DNA of 64,000 nt from Pseudomonas sp. R28(2017) (GCF_002112505.1 NZ_NEHW01000014.1:85700-149699), one strand, 5' to 3'. Counted from the stretch's first letter, positions 7,283 through 15,428 are shown. The notes: a model not told the origin generated them from the sequence alone. A program made the numbers and translations.

Positions 7283-7464
7283 AGCGCATCAACAACCTGG
7301 TCCGCCAGCGCCGGCGGCAAGAACAGTTCCACCTGCCGCCCAGCGGCCTCACGGAGTACCGAAATGCAGAAAGCACCCTCTGGAGTCGTAACCTTGCCGG
7401 CCTGGATGAATCGGTCGGTGAAGAAGCTGTACAACACACGCAGCGGGGGCCAGTACCGACCTGA
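7279..7464 (+). CDS. Questionable small frame overlapping next gene
   Basis: It starts at an ATGA overlap with the preceding gene, which favours translation, but its second half overlaps a better-supported gene by about 100 bases and the composition there is unconvincing. It may be a real short coupled peptide, or noise. Confidence 0.3.
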   Translation: MKRINNLVRQRRRQEQFHLPPSGLTEYRNAESTLWSRNLAGLDESVGEEAVQHTQRGPVPT

Positions 7465-7729
7465 CGACGTGGCCCTGGCCTTTGCCCTGAGCCTGCGCGT
7501 GCACGACAGCGCCGATCACCTGCGCAGGCTGGCCCGGCGCCTGGTCGACAAGGTCTGCCTCGAGCACCAGCCGAACATGAAGCGCTTGGCCCGCGAGCCT
7601 GACGACACCAAGGTGTTCGACGCCACGCTCAAGATCATCAACCGGGTGTGCGACCTGCTGGAGTACGCACCGGGCACCCGCTTTGTGCGCAATGGAGGCG
7701 ATCATGGCTCTGACGCAGCAGCAGCGTGA
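7364..7729 (+). CDS. Phage protein of unknown function (121 aa)
   Basis: A basic helical protein (MQKAPSGVVTLPAWMNRSVKK...) with GGAG 8 nt before the ATG. The middle resembles a compact helical bundle (VHDSADHLRRLARRLVDKV). It overlaps the following gene by 26 bases. Its position between DNA-binding proteins suggests a nucleic-acid role, but no family was recognised. Confidence 0.6.
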   Translation: MQKAPSGVVTLPAWMNRSVKKLYNTRSGGQYRPDDVALAFALSLRVHDSADHLRRLARRLVDKVCLEHQPNMKRLAREPDDTKVFDATLKIINRVCDLLEYAPGTRFVRNGGDHGSDAAAA

Positions 7730-8066
7730 CGCGAAGCGGCGCAAGAAGGCCGAACGCCTGCAGGAAGAAGACCTGCGCTTGAAGGTTCGACCAGGGACTA
7801 AGCAGGCCCTGCTGGAGCTGATGGAGTGGGCTGGGATCGAGGAACAGGGCGAGGCCATGACCCTACTCATCCACCGCATCCATGAATTAGGGCCTGAAGC
7901 GGCCCGCCACTTCCTGAGTGCGCCGCGCCACGAAATCAAGATTTCGAGCTTTGTGGTGCGAAAGCTCGACCAGTTCCGGCTGAGCCGCGAGCTGCGAGCG
8001 CCGGGCCTGGAGTTCGGTGACGACCCGGACGATTCCGGCCTGATCCTGCTCGCGGAACGGGCCTAA
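7704..8066 (+). CDS. Small basic phage protein, possible ribbon-helix-helix type
   Basis: A 120-residue product. The start at MALTQQQRDAKRRKKAE has GGAGG 7 nt upstream. A strand-like LRLKVRPGTKQALLELMEWAG followed by a helix resembles Arc/MetJ-like DNA-binding folds. The C-terminal half is unassigned. Last plus-strand gene before a minus-strand moron pair. Confidence 0.6.
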   Translation: MALTQQQRDAKRRKKAERLQEEDLRLKVRPGTKQALLELMEWAGIEEQGEAMTLLIHRIHELGPEAARHFLSAPRHEIKISSFVVRKLDQFRLSRELRAPGLEFGDDPDDSGLILLAERA

Positions 8067-8127
8067 TCACTCCCTACTTTCCTGGCTTGGGGTAGAGGGG
8101 AGAGTGTCCGTTCATAGAGAAGTGACA

Positions 8128-8688
8128 CTATCCCGCCGCAACTAGGTGTTCAAACAACATCGCACCACACACACCTGCCCCTGTAGCTAAAACAGACAGT
8201 ACCCCCCACTTTGAAATTCGCTTCAACCACACGAAGGACGGTTCGCCACGCTTTACCCGTTCCCACTCGTTTTTCAGAATATTCTGAGCTTCAATCGTAA
8301 TCAGCTCTGCATGTGCCTGCATGCCATTGTCAGGAACATCCTCAAGGTTTGAAAGTAGACCTATCAGCTTGGTGTGCTCAGCTGGATTGAGGCGCAATCT
8401 GATACGAAAAACAAGCATTTCCATGCCTTGGAATTGCTCATGTCGGGCAATTAAAAACTCGTTGATCTCAGACTCGTTTTTCTCCCTCACAATCCCAACA
8501 ACGGTCTCAATCACCTCAAGATGACCCACAAGATTAGAAACGTCATCTCTAAGCCCATCAATCCAGGCCTGCCTGAACTCTGAGGTCTTTTGATCCTTTG
8601 AGAGGATAGTTACTACGAGCGAAACTATGCCTGCGATTAGCCCAACGAAGAGAGTAGCAATGGCAGGAACCAGTAAGTCTTCTTTCAT
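8128..8688 (-). CDS. Two-span membrane protein, probable moron
   Basis: A 186-residue protein with an N-terminal membrane helix (LLVPAIATLFVGLIAGIVSL), a long helical cytoplasmic region and a second helix near the C-terminus (WGVLSVLATGAGVCGAMLFE). The start at MKEDLL has an AGG-type ribosome site. It is AT-richer than its neighbours and opposite to the early operon, as is the lipoprotein gene just upstream on the same strand. The pair may act at the envelope, for example in superinfection exclusion, but this is inferred from topology. Confidence 0.6.
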   Translation of the reverse strand: MKEDLLVPAIATLFVGLIAGIVSLVVTILSKDQKTSEFRQAWIDGLRDDVSNLVGHLEVIETVVGIVREKNESEINEFLIARHEQFQGMEMLVFRIRLRLNPAEHTKLIGLLSNLEDVPDNGMQAHAELITIEAQNILKNEWERVKRGEPSFVWLKRISKWGVLSVLATGAGVCGAMLFEHLVAAG

Positions 8689-8795
8689 TTTCAACCTGGT
8701 TAACGTAGTCAGCGGTATATGAAACTCTAAGTGAGGGCAAATTGCCACCACGCAGCATCCTGCCACGGAGGGCGGCGCATGCACGGAGGACATGG

Positions 8796-9275
8796 TCAGC
8801 CAGATACAGGCATCATTTTTGAAGCTGCCAATACGGAATAATATGCTTGCAGCTGTAGGCTGATGATGCCTGCATATGTAGGGTCGCTCTGTAGCTTGGA
8901 CATATACAAAACCCACTTTTCAACGGCGTCAGTGAACGACTCATAACCTTTTGACTCTTCATCTCTGAGGCGAAAGGATCGTCCCATGTAGCCATACACG
9001 ACCACCAAGGAGTCAGAAGCACACTTAGATCCGTCAGAACCGGAGTTAGCAAGCTTCTGCCCACATTCTTTAAGACTGGAGTCCAAAAGGCTTATCACAT
9101 TTTCCTCCTGACTTTTACTCGAGGAGACCAATAGGTTTAAGCGCCGCTGATAATCCAAGTCGAATGATTTTCGACTTTTTGTTAGCTCACTCTCGTTGAT
9201 GAAAGATTTTGGCTCGTGACTTTGGCAGCCAGACAGCATAACCAGCATAGCTATCGCAAAACATCTAATTCTCAT
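8796..9275 (-). CDS. Predicted lipoprotein, probable moron
   Basis: A 159-residue product with a lipoprotein signal peptide: MRIRCFAIAMLVMLSGC, lipobox LSGC, so Cys17 should be lipidated. The mature part is helical, with three Cys and many Ser/Lys. No family recognised. It precedes the two-span membrane protein on the same strand by about 107 bases and shares its low GC, suggesting one transferred unit. Confidence 0.65.
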   Translation of the reverse strand: MRIRCFAIAMLVMLSGCQSHEPKSFINESELTKSRKSFDLDYQRRLNLLVSSSKSQEENVISLLDSSLKECGQKLANSGSDGSKCASDSLVVVYGYMGRSFRLRDEESKGYESFTDAVEKWVLYMSKLQSDPTYAGIISLQLQAYYSVLAASKMMPVSG

Positions 9276-9381
9276 GGAGGGGCCTGAGCTTGCATCGGCA
9301 GAAAACGAATCCCTATCGTACCAAACGCTGCACCATCCGACATCATTACGCCATCACGTAGCAAGCATCAAGGACGCACCC

Positions 9382-9765
9382 ATGAGCAACTACAACTGCG
9401 ACTACGTCCGCCGTCATTACAACGTGCCGGCTGAGATCGGGCGCCGCGTGATCGCCAACGGTGAGCCAGGCGTCATCATGGCCGACCGCGGCCACTACAT
9501 CGGGGTCATCCTCGACAGCGACCCGAAGAAGCGTATCCGCAACTACCACCCCACCTGGGAAATGCAGTACGGCGAGATGGCCGAAAAGCTGCCGCTGAAG
9601 CGCTACCAGGTTCTGGTCGCGGGCTGGGACTGGTGGGACCTCTCCAACCGCACCATCGTCGATGTGTTCGCCAGCACGCCGTCGCAGGCCAAGTACAAGG
9701 CCTATGAACGCTGCGAGTACCACGACATCGAGTGCATGTTCGGCTTCAAGGTTCGCCGGGCCTGA
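9382..9765 (+). CDS. Phage protein of unknown function (127 aa)
   Basis: A soluble, aromatic-rich protein (MSNYNCDYVRRHYNVPAEIG), with a beta-rich core (GVIMADRGHYIGVILD) and Trp-rich WDWWDL. The start is chosen for AAGGA upstream; the longer frame begins in the lipoprotein promoter region. No family or role recognised; GC and strand match the early operon. Confidence 0.65.
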   Translation: MSNYNCDYVRRHYNVPAEIGRRVIANGEPGVIMADRGHYIGVILDSDPKKRIRNYHPTWEMQYGEMAEKLPLKRYQVLVAGWDWWDLSNRTIVDVFASTPSQAKYKAYERCEYHDIECMFGFKVRRA

Positions 9766-9770
9766 ACTCC

Positions 9771-9803
9771 CGCGCTGCCCGCCAGCGCTTTCCCCTATTC
9801 AAC
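9771..9803 (+). repeat. Intergenic hairpin-plus-tail element, copy 1
   Basis: GCGCTG-CCCGC-CAGCGC hairpin directly followed by TTTCCCCTATTCAACGA. Near-identical hairpin or tail parts recur elsewhere in this prophage arm (10,295; 10,560; 12,247). Confidence 0.6.
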
Positions 9804-9815
9804 GAAGGCCTTAGC

Positions 9816-10244
9816 TCATTGCGCGCGATTTTGCTGCTCACTTCGCTTGCGGATATACGAACGCATCATCCTGCGTTGAATCCAGCCGATAATAATGACC
9901 TGCAGAGCAAGGCAGAGCACCACGAATGCGGTCCTGGCATATTGGCTCAATGGAAGCTCAAAGGCCAAAACGCCCCATATGAGCATCAAGCTTCCTTGGA
10001 AGAACAGGCCCGTCATAGTAGACAGAAAGGAGTCAACCCAGAACCATCTGTCTGGGAGGAATTCCAAGGGGCCCATAGCAAAGAGGGCGATGCCGAAAGG
10101 CATACTAAAAACTGTAAGTAGCATCCCCAGGTCTCCGTACCGCAACAGAATGCACCAGGTCGCGAACCCTATCAAAGCTCCGGTGCGCCAAAGGTTCGTC
10201 GTCAGCGGCGATAGAAGAGTTTCGAGTATTTTCCGCCAAGCCAT
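9816..10244 (-). CDS. Four-span inner-membrane protein, probable moron
   Basis: A 142-residue protein with about four hydrophobic helices (for example LWRTGALIGFATWCILL, LLTVFSMPFGIALFAMG, GLFFQGSLMLIWGVLAFEL, TAFVVLCLALQVIIIGW) and a basic C-terminal tail. The start at MAWRKIL is backed by AAGGAGG. It is transcribed against the early operon; no family recognised. A lysogenic conversion or exclusion function is possible. Confidence 0.6.
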   Translation of the reverse strand: MAWRKILETLLSPLTTNLWRTGALIGFATWCILLRYGDLGMLLTVFSMPFGIALFAMGPLEFLPDRWFWVDSFLSTMTGLFFQGSLMLIWGVLAFELPLSQYARTAFVVLCLALQVIIIGWIQRRMMRSYIRKRSEQQNRAQ

Positions 10245-10326
10245 TACCACCCTCCTTGTGTGGTAAGCGGCGAAGCATACCAGCACGAATCACAGCGCGC
10301 TGCGCGCTGCCCGCTGCCGCCTTCTC

Positions 10327-10506
10327 CTACTCAACGACAGGATCGGCGCCGAGGCCTTTCCGGTAGCGCGCAATCGCAATGATCTGGCGCAGGCAGATGA
10401 CCATCTCTTTCTTCATCTGGTCGTCCGGCAGCCCGATCTTTTTAAGCATTGCCTGGGCTTCTTCCTCGATCGAGGCCAGGGCCTCGGTATCGCTTTTCAG
10501 TGTCAT
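10327..10506 (-). CDS. Small helical phage protein (59 aa)
   Basis: Not obvious at first because it is short: GGAGG precedes an ATG opening MTLKSDTEALASIEEEAQAM and closing GLGADPVVE. It is a charged helical protein with no recognised motif. The last codons coincide with the CTACTCAACGA tail of the repeated intergenic element. Confidence 0.6.
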   Translation of the reverse strand: MTLKSDTEALASIEEEAQAMLKKIGLPDDQMKKEMVICLRQIIAIARYRKGLGADPVVE

Positions 10507-10555
10507 GCGACCTCCACCAGGTCGAGTCAGCCATGAATTGATAGCTCACCAGAAC

Positions 10556-10585
10556 AATGGGCGCCAACTGCGGCGCCTTCCCCTA
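10556..10585 (+). repeat. Intergenic hairpin-plus-tail element, copy 3
   Basis: GGCGCC-AACTGC-GGCGCC hairpin followed by TTCCCCTATTCAACGA, the same tail as the element at 9,771. Copy 2 (about 10,295-10,339) has a different GC stem and a CTCCTACTCAACGA tail. Confidence 0.55.
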
Positions 10586-10649
10586 TTCAACGATAACGCC
10601 TCCCCGGCGAGGGCGGCGCCTGCACCCAGAGGCCACACCATCACTTAGC

Positions 10650-10925
10650 TTATTTTGAAACGCTCTTGATGGAATTGAACGTTTGATCAACCATATTCTT
10701 GCCAAAATCCCCCATATTTTCATACATGGTCTTCAAGAAGATCACGGTATTAATTGCAGCCCCTACTAGCTGCCAATGGCAGTTATTAAATGTGCAGCCA
10801 ACAAGAGAAATCGGGCCTTCGCCCCCATACTCGATCACACAGTTTTTAAAAACACAATCCTCGTAACTGCCGTGATCCAGCCGAACTGTTTGACCGGTAA
10901 AGGTACTTGATTTAAAAGTGACCAT
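10650..10925 (-). CDS. Small solenoid-like protein
   Basis: A 91-residue protein whose first two thirds read as stacked short strands (FKSSTFTGQTVRLDHGSY, DCVFKNCVIEYGG, SLVGCTFNNCHWQLVG), the pattern of a right-handed parallel beta-helix or pentapeptide-like solenoid, followed by a helical tail. It begins one base inside the stop of the membrane protein gene upstream (TAATG), so the two are made together. Low GC and reverse orientation mark a moron. Function unknown. Confidence 0.65.
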   Translation of the reverse strand: MVTFKSSTFTGQTVRLDHGSYEDCVFKNCVIEYGGEGPISLVGCTFNNCHWQLVGAAINTVIFLKTMYENMGDFGKNMVDQTFNSIKSVSK

Positions 10926-11266
10926 TATAAAAACCCTGTAGCCTCTTGATCAGCAACCACTGTATTCCCTAGAGCAACAGATTTCTTATTCGCACGATGA
11001 TAACCATCATCCGTCTGGAAATCACTAGGAGCGTAAAGCGCTTTATTATTCCAATTCAAGGTAGCAAAAAAAGACAACACCAAAAGACTTGGAAACACCA
11101 TCAAAAACCAGATGTAGGTCTTCTGGACTTCCTCAGAAATGAATGGAAGAACGGTTGTTGAACTAACCTCAACAATGCCAGCAAAAATAGCAATAATGGT
11201 TAGCGGATTTTTGATTGTTCCAATACCCCGCACCTCCGCCTCCTTCCCTTGCCTCTTAATCGCCAT
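10925..11266 (-). CDS. Two-span membrane protein coupled to solenoid protein
   Basis: A 113-residue protein with a basic N-terminus, two hydrophobic helices (NPLTIIAIFAGIVEVSSTTVL and WFLMVFPSLLVLSFFATL) and a polar C-terminal tail. It is translationally coupled to the downstream solenoid-like protein. AT-rich, reverse-strand and just upstream of the methyltransferase. The effector-plus-membrane-anchor arrangement is reminiscent of exclusion or defence cassettes, but no known family was recognised. Confidence 0.6.
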   Translation of the reverse strand: MAIKRQGKEAEVRGIGTIKNPLTIIAIFAGIVEVSSTTVLPFISEEVQKTYIWFLMVFPSLLVLSFFATLNWNNKALYAPSDFQTDDGYHRANKKSVALGNTVVADQEATGFL

Positions 11267-11316
11267 GGTTTTTCCCTGCTTTTTCCGCTATGGCACTATA
11301 CCTACGAGAAACGACC

Positions 11317-12240
11317 ATGCCCACAGCAATCGACCTGTTCGCCGGCCTCGGCGGATGGAGCACCGGCGCGCGCGCCGCAGGCGTCCAGGTTCTCTGGGCG
11401 GCAAACCATTGGCCGGTGGCCGTTGAATGGCACAGCGCTAACCACCCGGACACTCAGCACGTTTGTCAGGACCTGCACCAGGCACGCTGGGAGCAGGTAC
11501 CGGCACACGACATCATGCTGGCTTCGCCCTGCTGCCAGGGACACGCCAAGGCCCGCGGCAAGAAGTCGGGTAACCCTGAGCACGACGCTTCGCGCTCGAC
11601 GGCATGGGCACCGGTATCGGCCCTTGAATTTCACCGGCCACAGGCGGCGGTGATAGAGAACGTGCCCGAGTTCACCGACTGGGTTCTCTACCCGGCCTGG
11701 CTGCAAGCAGTGCAGGCGCTAGGGTATCAGGCTGCCCCGCACATCGTGGACTGCGCCGACCTTGGCGTGCCGCAGCATAGGGTGCGACTGTTCATGGTGC
11801 TGACACGTAGCAAGGCGCCGCTGATGCTTCAGCTGCCGCAGGAACGACATGTGCCGGCAGCGAGCTTCCTCGACTTCGACGCCGGGCGCTGGTCGCCAAT
11901 CGAGAAGCCAGGCCGGGCCCAAGCCACCCTCGACAGGGTGCGCAACGGCCGCCAGCGCTTCGGCGAGCGCTTCATCATGCCCTACTACGGCAAAGGCTCT
12001 GGCACCACCGGCCGCGACATCAACCGGCCGATCGGCACCATCACCACCCTGGACCGCTGGGCGCTGGTGGACGGTGACCGCATGCGGATGCTCAGCGCCA
12101 GCGAGGCCCTGGCCGCCATGTCGTTCCCGTCCGATACCCTGCGCCCGGACAACCACCGGCTGACCATGCACATGGCAGGCAATGCGGTACCGCCTTTGGC
12201 TGGGCAGCGCGTCATTGAGGCTCTGCTGAAAGCAGCCTGA
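11317..12240 (+). CDS. Orphan DNA cytosine-C5 methyltransferase
   Basis: Transfers methyl from SAM to cytosine C5. The 307-residue protein shows the ordered C5-MTase motifs: the SAM-binding IDLFAGLGGWS (4-14), the catalytic loop ASPCCQG with Cys73 before Gln (PPCQ changed to PCCQ), ENV (about 114), QHRVRLF (about 155) and GNAVPP (about 288). The target-recognition region is short. No restriction endonuclease is adjacent, so it is a solitary phage enzyme that probably protects phage DNA or alters expression. The start at MPTAIDL gives the canonical N-terminus. Confidence 0.9.
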   Translation: MPTAIDLFAGLGGWSTGARAAGVQVLWAANHWPVAVEWHSANHPDTQHVCQDLHQARWEQVPAHDIMLASPCCQGHAKARGKKSGNPEHDASRSTAWAPVSALEFHRPQAAVIENVPEFTDWVLYPAWLQAVQALGYQAAPHIVDCADLGVPQHRVRLFMVLTRSKAPLMLQLPQERHVPAASFLDFDAGRWSPIEKPGRAQATLDRVRNGRQRFGERFIMPYYGKGSGTTGRDINRPIGTITTLDRWALVDGDRMRMLSASEALAAMSFPSDTLRPDNHRLTMHMAGNAVPPLAGQRVIEALLKAA

Positions 12241-12246
12241 CATCCA

Positions 12247-12269
12247 GCGCTGCCCGCCAGCGTCTTTCC
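12247..12269 (+). repeat. Intergenic hairpin element, copy 4
   Basis: GCGCTGCCCGCCAGCG, the same hairpin sequence as at 9,771, followed by a T/C-rich tail (TCTTTCCGTTCC) immediately after the methyltransferase stop. Confidence 0.5.
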
Positions 12270-12307
12270 GTTCCGGCAAATCACGCCATTCTGGACAGAC
12301 GGTACGC

Positions 12308-12838
12308 TTACCTCGGGCCGAGACGCGGTTTCATATCCACAACAGTTTTGGCGTGGTCCCTCATTCGCGTGACCAGATGCGAGGGATGGTATTGATCGTA
12401 CGTTTCATCAGAGTTTTCAGGATATATCCATTCAAAAAATTCAAGATGATCTGCAAGCGTCTCTCCAAACATAGCAGTAAGGAGCCTATCGCCCTCGGCA
12501 TAGGACGAAGATTCAAAATCGTCAAAATTGTGCGCTACGAACTTGTTCCGGATCCGTACCAACTCCTTTTCATCTGCGAATGAGCGAAACATTCTCACTT
12601 GTGTGCGAATGCTTTCCGGGTACTCCCTGATCTCTTTCCCGTAGTCCTTGAGAACATCGTGAAGCTTAGTTAAAGAAAGTATCGCTGCGATTTTACACAT
12701 TCTGAGCACGCCAAATGGCAGGCCGGCGCGGGGGTCTACATCTGGGCCCGCCAAGTAGTCCCGAACAATCTTAGACGGCGTGACCAGGTCGTAGATAAGG
12801 TCGTTTAGAAGCCAACCTAAATGCTCATTCCTGTCCAT
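12308..12838 (-). CDS. HEPN-motif protein, possible RNase
   Basis: A 176-residue alpha-helical protein. The segment LVRIRNKFVAHN (about 93-104) contains RNKFVAH, an R-X5-H pattern typical of HEPN domains, where these residues form the ribonuclease active site in many toxin, abortive-infection and CRISPR effectors. The start at MDRNEHL is supported by GGAGAG. It is AT-richer than its neighbours, reverse-strand and divergent (46 bp) from a plus-strand phage gene. No obvious antitoxin partner is adjacent. A plain helical non-enzymatic protein is the alternative. Confidence 0.55.
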   Translation of the reverse strand: MDRNEHLGWLLNDLIYDLVTPSKIVRDYLAGPDVDPRAGLPFGVLRMCKIAAILSLTKLHDVLKDYGKEIREYPESIRTQVRMFRSFADEKELVRIRNKFVAHNFDDFESSSYAEGDRLLTAMFGETLADHLEFFEWIYPENSDETYDQYHPSHLVTRMRDHAKTVVDMKPRLGPR

Positions 12839-12883
12839 GTTCTCTCCTCTTTGGAGCAGAAATTGTATCGAGGAGGCATCCCC

Positions 12884-13702
12884 ATGCCCACAGAAAACCG
12901 ATCCAGCAACACAGAGATGGTCAGCGTGCCGCGCGAGCAGCTGCGCCAGTTCATCGAGTACAGCGCCAGCATCTGCAAGTCGCCGGCCTGGGTGAAAGAC
13001 AAAGCCGCTCTGCTTGCAGCGGCCGAGCAGCCAGCTCCGCAGCCCCACCCCGAGCCTATAGCCTGGATGGTTGGTACTGCCTTCTGGTGGACCAAAGAAG
13101 AGGCAGAGAGGGATGCGGCGGCGACTGGCAAGGCCATCACACCGTTCGGGCCGATGTCCGGTATCGCGCCAGCCGAGCAGCACCAGGGCGAGCCGGTGAA
13201 GTTGCCTGCATACAAGCTGGCCAGCGAATACAACAGCCATGACTGGGACGAAGGCTACCGGGACGGATGGGGTGCCTGCCGAGACGAAATCGCCAAGCTC
13301 GGCCCGCTCTACACCCACGCCGATCCTGGCGAGATTGAGCGGCTGCGCACTGAGCTGGTCGAGTGGAAAGACCGATGCCAGCGTAACAACGATGACGCCA
13401 TGGAGTGGATGGCTAAGCACGACACGCTGCGCGCCCAGTTGGCCGAGCGGAATGCAGCATTGGACTGCATGACAACTACCGACACAGGCTACAAGTCCGA
13501 GCTGGCTGAGCGGGATGCACTGCTGGTTGATATCCGTCTTAGTGGGCTGAACGACGAAAGGTCCTCTCGGATTGACTCGATTTTATCTTCTGGCGCTTAT
13601 GCAGATGCGATCAATAAACACCCATCGCTAAGGACCTGCTTGGATAACGCCGCAATCGAAGCCGCCCTATCCGCCAGCGCAGAGCCGGAGGCAACGTCGT
13701 GA
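12884..13702 (+). CDS. Phage protein of unknown function (272 aa)
   Basis: A modular, acidic protein opened by a strong AGGAGG site. The first part (VSVPREQLRQFIEYSASI, then WVKDKAALLAAAEQPAPQ) is an element common in Pseudomonas phage early proteins. A DGWGACRDEIAKL segment and a coiled-coil region with LRAQLAERNAALD follow. It resembles patchwork proteins like Ea22 rather than an enzyme. Four-base overlap with the next gene. Confidence 0.6.
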   Translation: MPTENRSSNTEMVSVPREQLRQFIEYSASICKSPAWVKDKAALLAAAEQPAPQPHPEPIAWMVGTAFWWTKEEAERDAAATGKAITPFGPMSGIAPAEQHQGEPVKLPAYKLASEYNSHDWDEGYRDGWGACRDEIAKLGPLYTHADPGEIERLRTELVEWKDRCQRNNDDAMEWMAKHDTLRAQLAERNAALDCMTTTDTGYKSELAERDALLVDIRLSGLNDERSSRIDSILSSGAYADAINKHPSLRTCLDNAAIEAALSASAEPEATS

Positions 13703-13923
13703 AGACACACTTCGCCCCATTCACCGACCTGGAAGATATCGAACAGGCCCCATGCGGTACCTGGCTGGGCGAATCCCCTGAGCTGTCAGGCGACTGGTCC
13801 GAAGTCGATTGCCTGCTCTGCCAGAAACGCAAGGAAAGGATCGTCGCTGCAGCAGCTGATGAAGAGCGCTTCATCGTAGAGCAAATGGGCGACATGGCGG
13901 CATTCATGCGCGCACAAGGCTAG
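13699..13923 (+). CDS. Small phage Cys-containing protein (74 aa)
   Basis: Starts inside the previous stop (GTGA). Short N-terminal domain with three Cys (APCGTW and DCLLCQKRK), including a CxxC pair suited to zinc binding, then a helical tail. No function recognised. Confidence 0.6.
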   Translation: MKTHFAPFTDLEDIEQAPCGTWLGESPELSGDWSEVDCLLCQKRKERIVAAAADEERFIVEQMGDMAAFMRAQG

Positions 13924-13973
13924 ACCTCCCAGGAGCACATTTGTACTCCACCCAGCTGTAACCCCTCTCCCCT

Positions 13974-14273
13974 CTACTTCGATGCGGCGAGACGATCAGC
14001 AGCAGATACACCCTCCACAGCAATGCGGCGAGCCCGTCCTACACCCCATGCGAGCGCCCGGGTCATCGACTCACCTGGTCGAGAATCGAAAGCCTCCTCA
14101 TGGATGGCCATGCCGCTGGGGGCGTACACACCGATGAACATCTGGGTCGTACCAGTTCGCGACAGGCGCACCTGCACGTCAATGAATGTGCCGTCACTCA
14201 GCGTTTCGTCGTGAGTGCGATGGTGCAAGGTGGGGTCTGCCCAAGCCCAGAAAACATCACCGCGAATTCTCAT
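13974..14273 (-). CDS. Phage protein of unknown function (99 aa)
   Basis: AGGAGGG lies just before the ATG. The protein is small and beta-rich (TFIDVQVRLSRTGTTQMFIG, GVYAPSGMAIHEEAFDSR) with a helical C-terminus (SMTRALAWGVGRARRIAV). It is reverse-strand but with GC like its neighbours. No family recognised. Confidence 0.6.
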   Translation of the reverse strand: MRIRGDVFWAWADPTLHHRTHDETLSDGTFIDVQVRLSRTGTTQMFIGVYAPSGMAIHEEAFDSRPGESMTRALAWGVGRARRIAVEGVSAADRLAASK

Positions 14274-14436
14274 GCCGCCCTCCTACGACTTTAGTTGTAG
14301 TTAATGCTGTATTGCCACCATAGCTAACACCCATTTTTACGCAAACCTGCCGGGCGCGTCTGTGAGCTGAATCGGACAACCGGCAATCCCCTCTCCCCTC
14401 TATTCACTGCCGCGATATGGCGGCCAAGGAATCGTC

Positions 14437-15180
14437 ATGCCTGAAGAAATCAAGCTGATCCAACGTGTGGCCGTCGAGCGCGATCAAGACGGCTGGTGGA
14501 GTCACCCCGACGAGCCTGACTTTGACGAAGACTATGCCGCCTTCAACGCCTGGCTCGTACAGCAGGGCTTGGAACTGAAGCAGTGGCACATGGACTCGGA
14601 TATCAGCGATCACCACCCCTATGACGACGGCGAGTGCCACTGCCTAGGCTGGGAGCCTGAATGCCCCGGGCCTGAATGGTTCCTGCTCGGGATCTTCGAT
14701 ACAGAGGATGGCCCTTGCGTCAGCTGGGCGAGGCGGAAGGCCGAGGAAGCCTGGTCAGTGAATGGCGATGACGGATCGTGGGACTACCCGAACCTTACCG
14801 CTCTGATCCGCGACAACTTCGGCAGCGAGCCGGATGGCACAAGCTTCGGCCCAGGCCGGGGCAACGGCCTCAAAGTGGGTGACACCGTACACACTGGCAC
14901 CGTCTGCAAGGCCGACCCTGCTGGGTTCCTCCCCGATGCTGATGACCTGCTCAACCACATGTTCGAGGCAGCCGCAGGAAGCGACGCGGGGGAATGGGTC
15001 GACAACTACCCTGACCTCGACGACGAGGCGACAGCAGCTCTCGGGCAGGCGCTGGAGCCGCTGCAGGCTTGGGCCCGAAAGTTCTGCCAGCCCAACTTCT
15101 TCACTATCGAGAAGATGGCCACCCACACCATCACGAAAGAAGACGTGCTCATCGCCGCCCTCGCTGGGGCCAAGCCATGA
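14437..15180 (+). CDS. Phage protein of unknown function (247 aa)
   Basis: An acidic, Trp-rich protein. A His/Cys cluster (about 52-75: SDHHPYDDGECHCLGWEPEC) could coordinate metal. The C-terminal third (ATAALGQALEPLQAWARKF, then ITKEDVLIAALAGAKP) looks like a separate helical element. The start has AAGGA upstream. It overlaps the following secreted-protein gene by four bases. Confidence 0.6.
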   Translation: MPEEIKLIQRVAVERDQDGWWSHPDEPDFDEDYAAFNAWLVQQGLELKQWHMDSDISDHHPYDDGECHCLGWEPECPGPEWFLLGIFDTEDGPCVSWARRKAEEAWSVNGDDGSWDYPNLTALIRDNFGSEPDGTSFGPGRGNGLKVGDTVHTGTVCKADPAGFLPDADDLLNHMFEAAAGSDAGEWVDNYPDLDDEATAALGQALEPLQAWARKFCQPNFFTIEKMATHTITKEDVLIAALAGAKP

Positions 15181-15428
15181 CCCGCCTCGCCCTCTGCCTC
15201 CTGCTGCTGGCCACCGGCGCCAGCGCAACCGAGAACGTCATCGACGTGCAGCACGACAGCCAGCGCGGCGTCACCTGCTACCTGCTCAATGGGGTCGGCA
15301 TCAGCTGCATCCCCGACAGCCAGCTGCAGGCCGGCAACCAGCGCCAGCTCTCCCCGCACGAAACCCAACCCGAACCTACACCCGCTCTGGCGCCTGGGCG
15401 CTGGATTGATGAGAGGTATGAGCTGTGA
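15177..15428 (+). CDS. Small secreted protein (83 aa)
   Basis: Starts at an ATGA overlap. The N-terminus (MTRLALCLLLLATGASA) is a signal peptide. The mature part has two cysteines (VTCYLLNGVGISCIP) that could form a disulfide, and a Pro/Gln-rich tail. The coupled position suggests phage origin; function unknown. Confidence 0.6.
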   Translation: MTRLALCLLLLATGASATENVIDVQHDSQRGVTCYLLNGVGISCIPDSQLQAGNQRQLSPHETQPEPTPALAPGRWIDERYEL

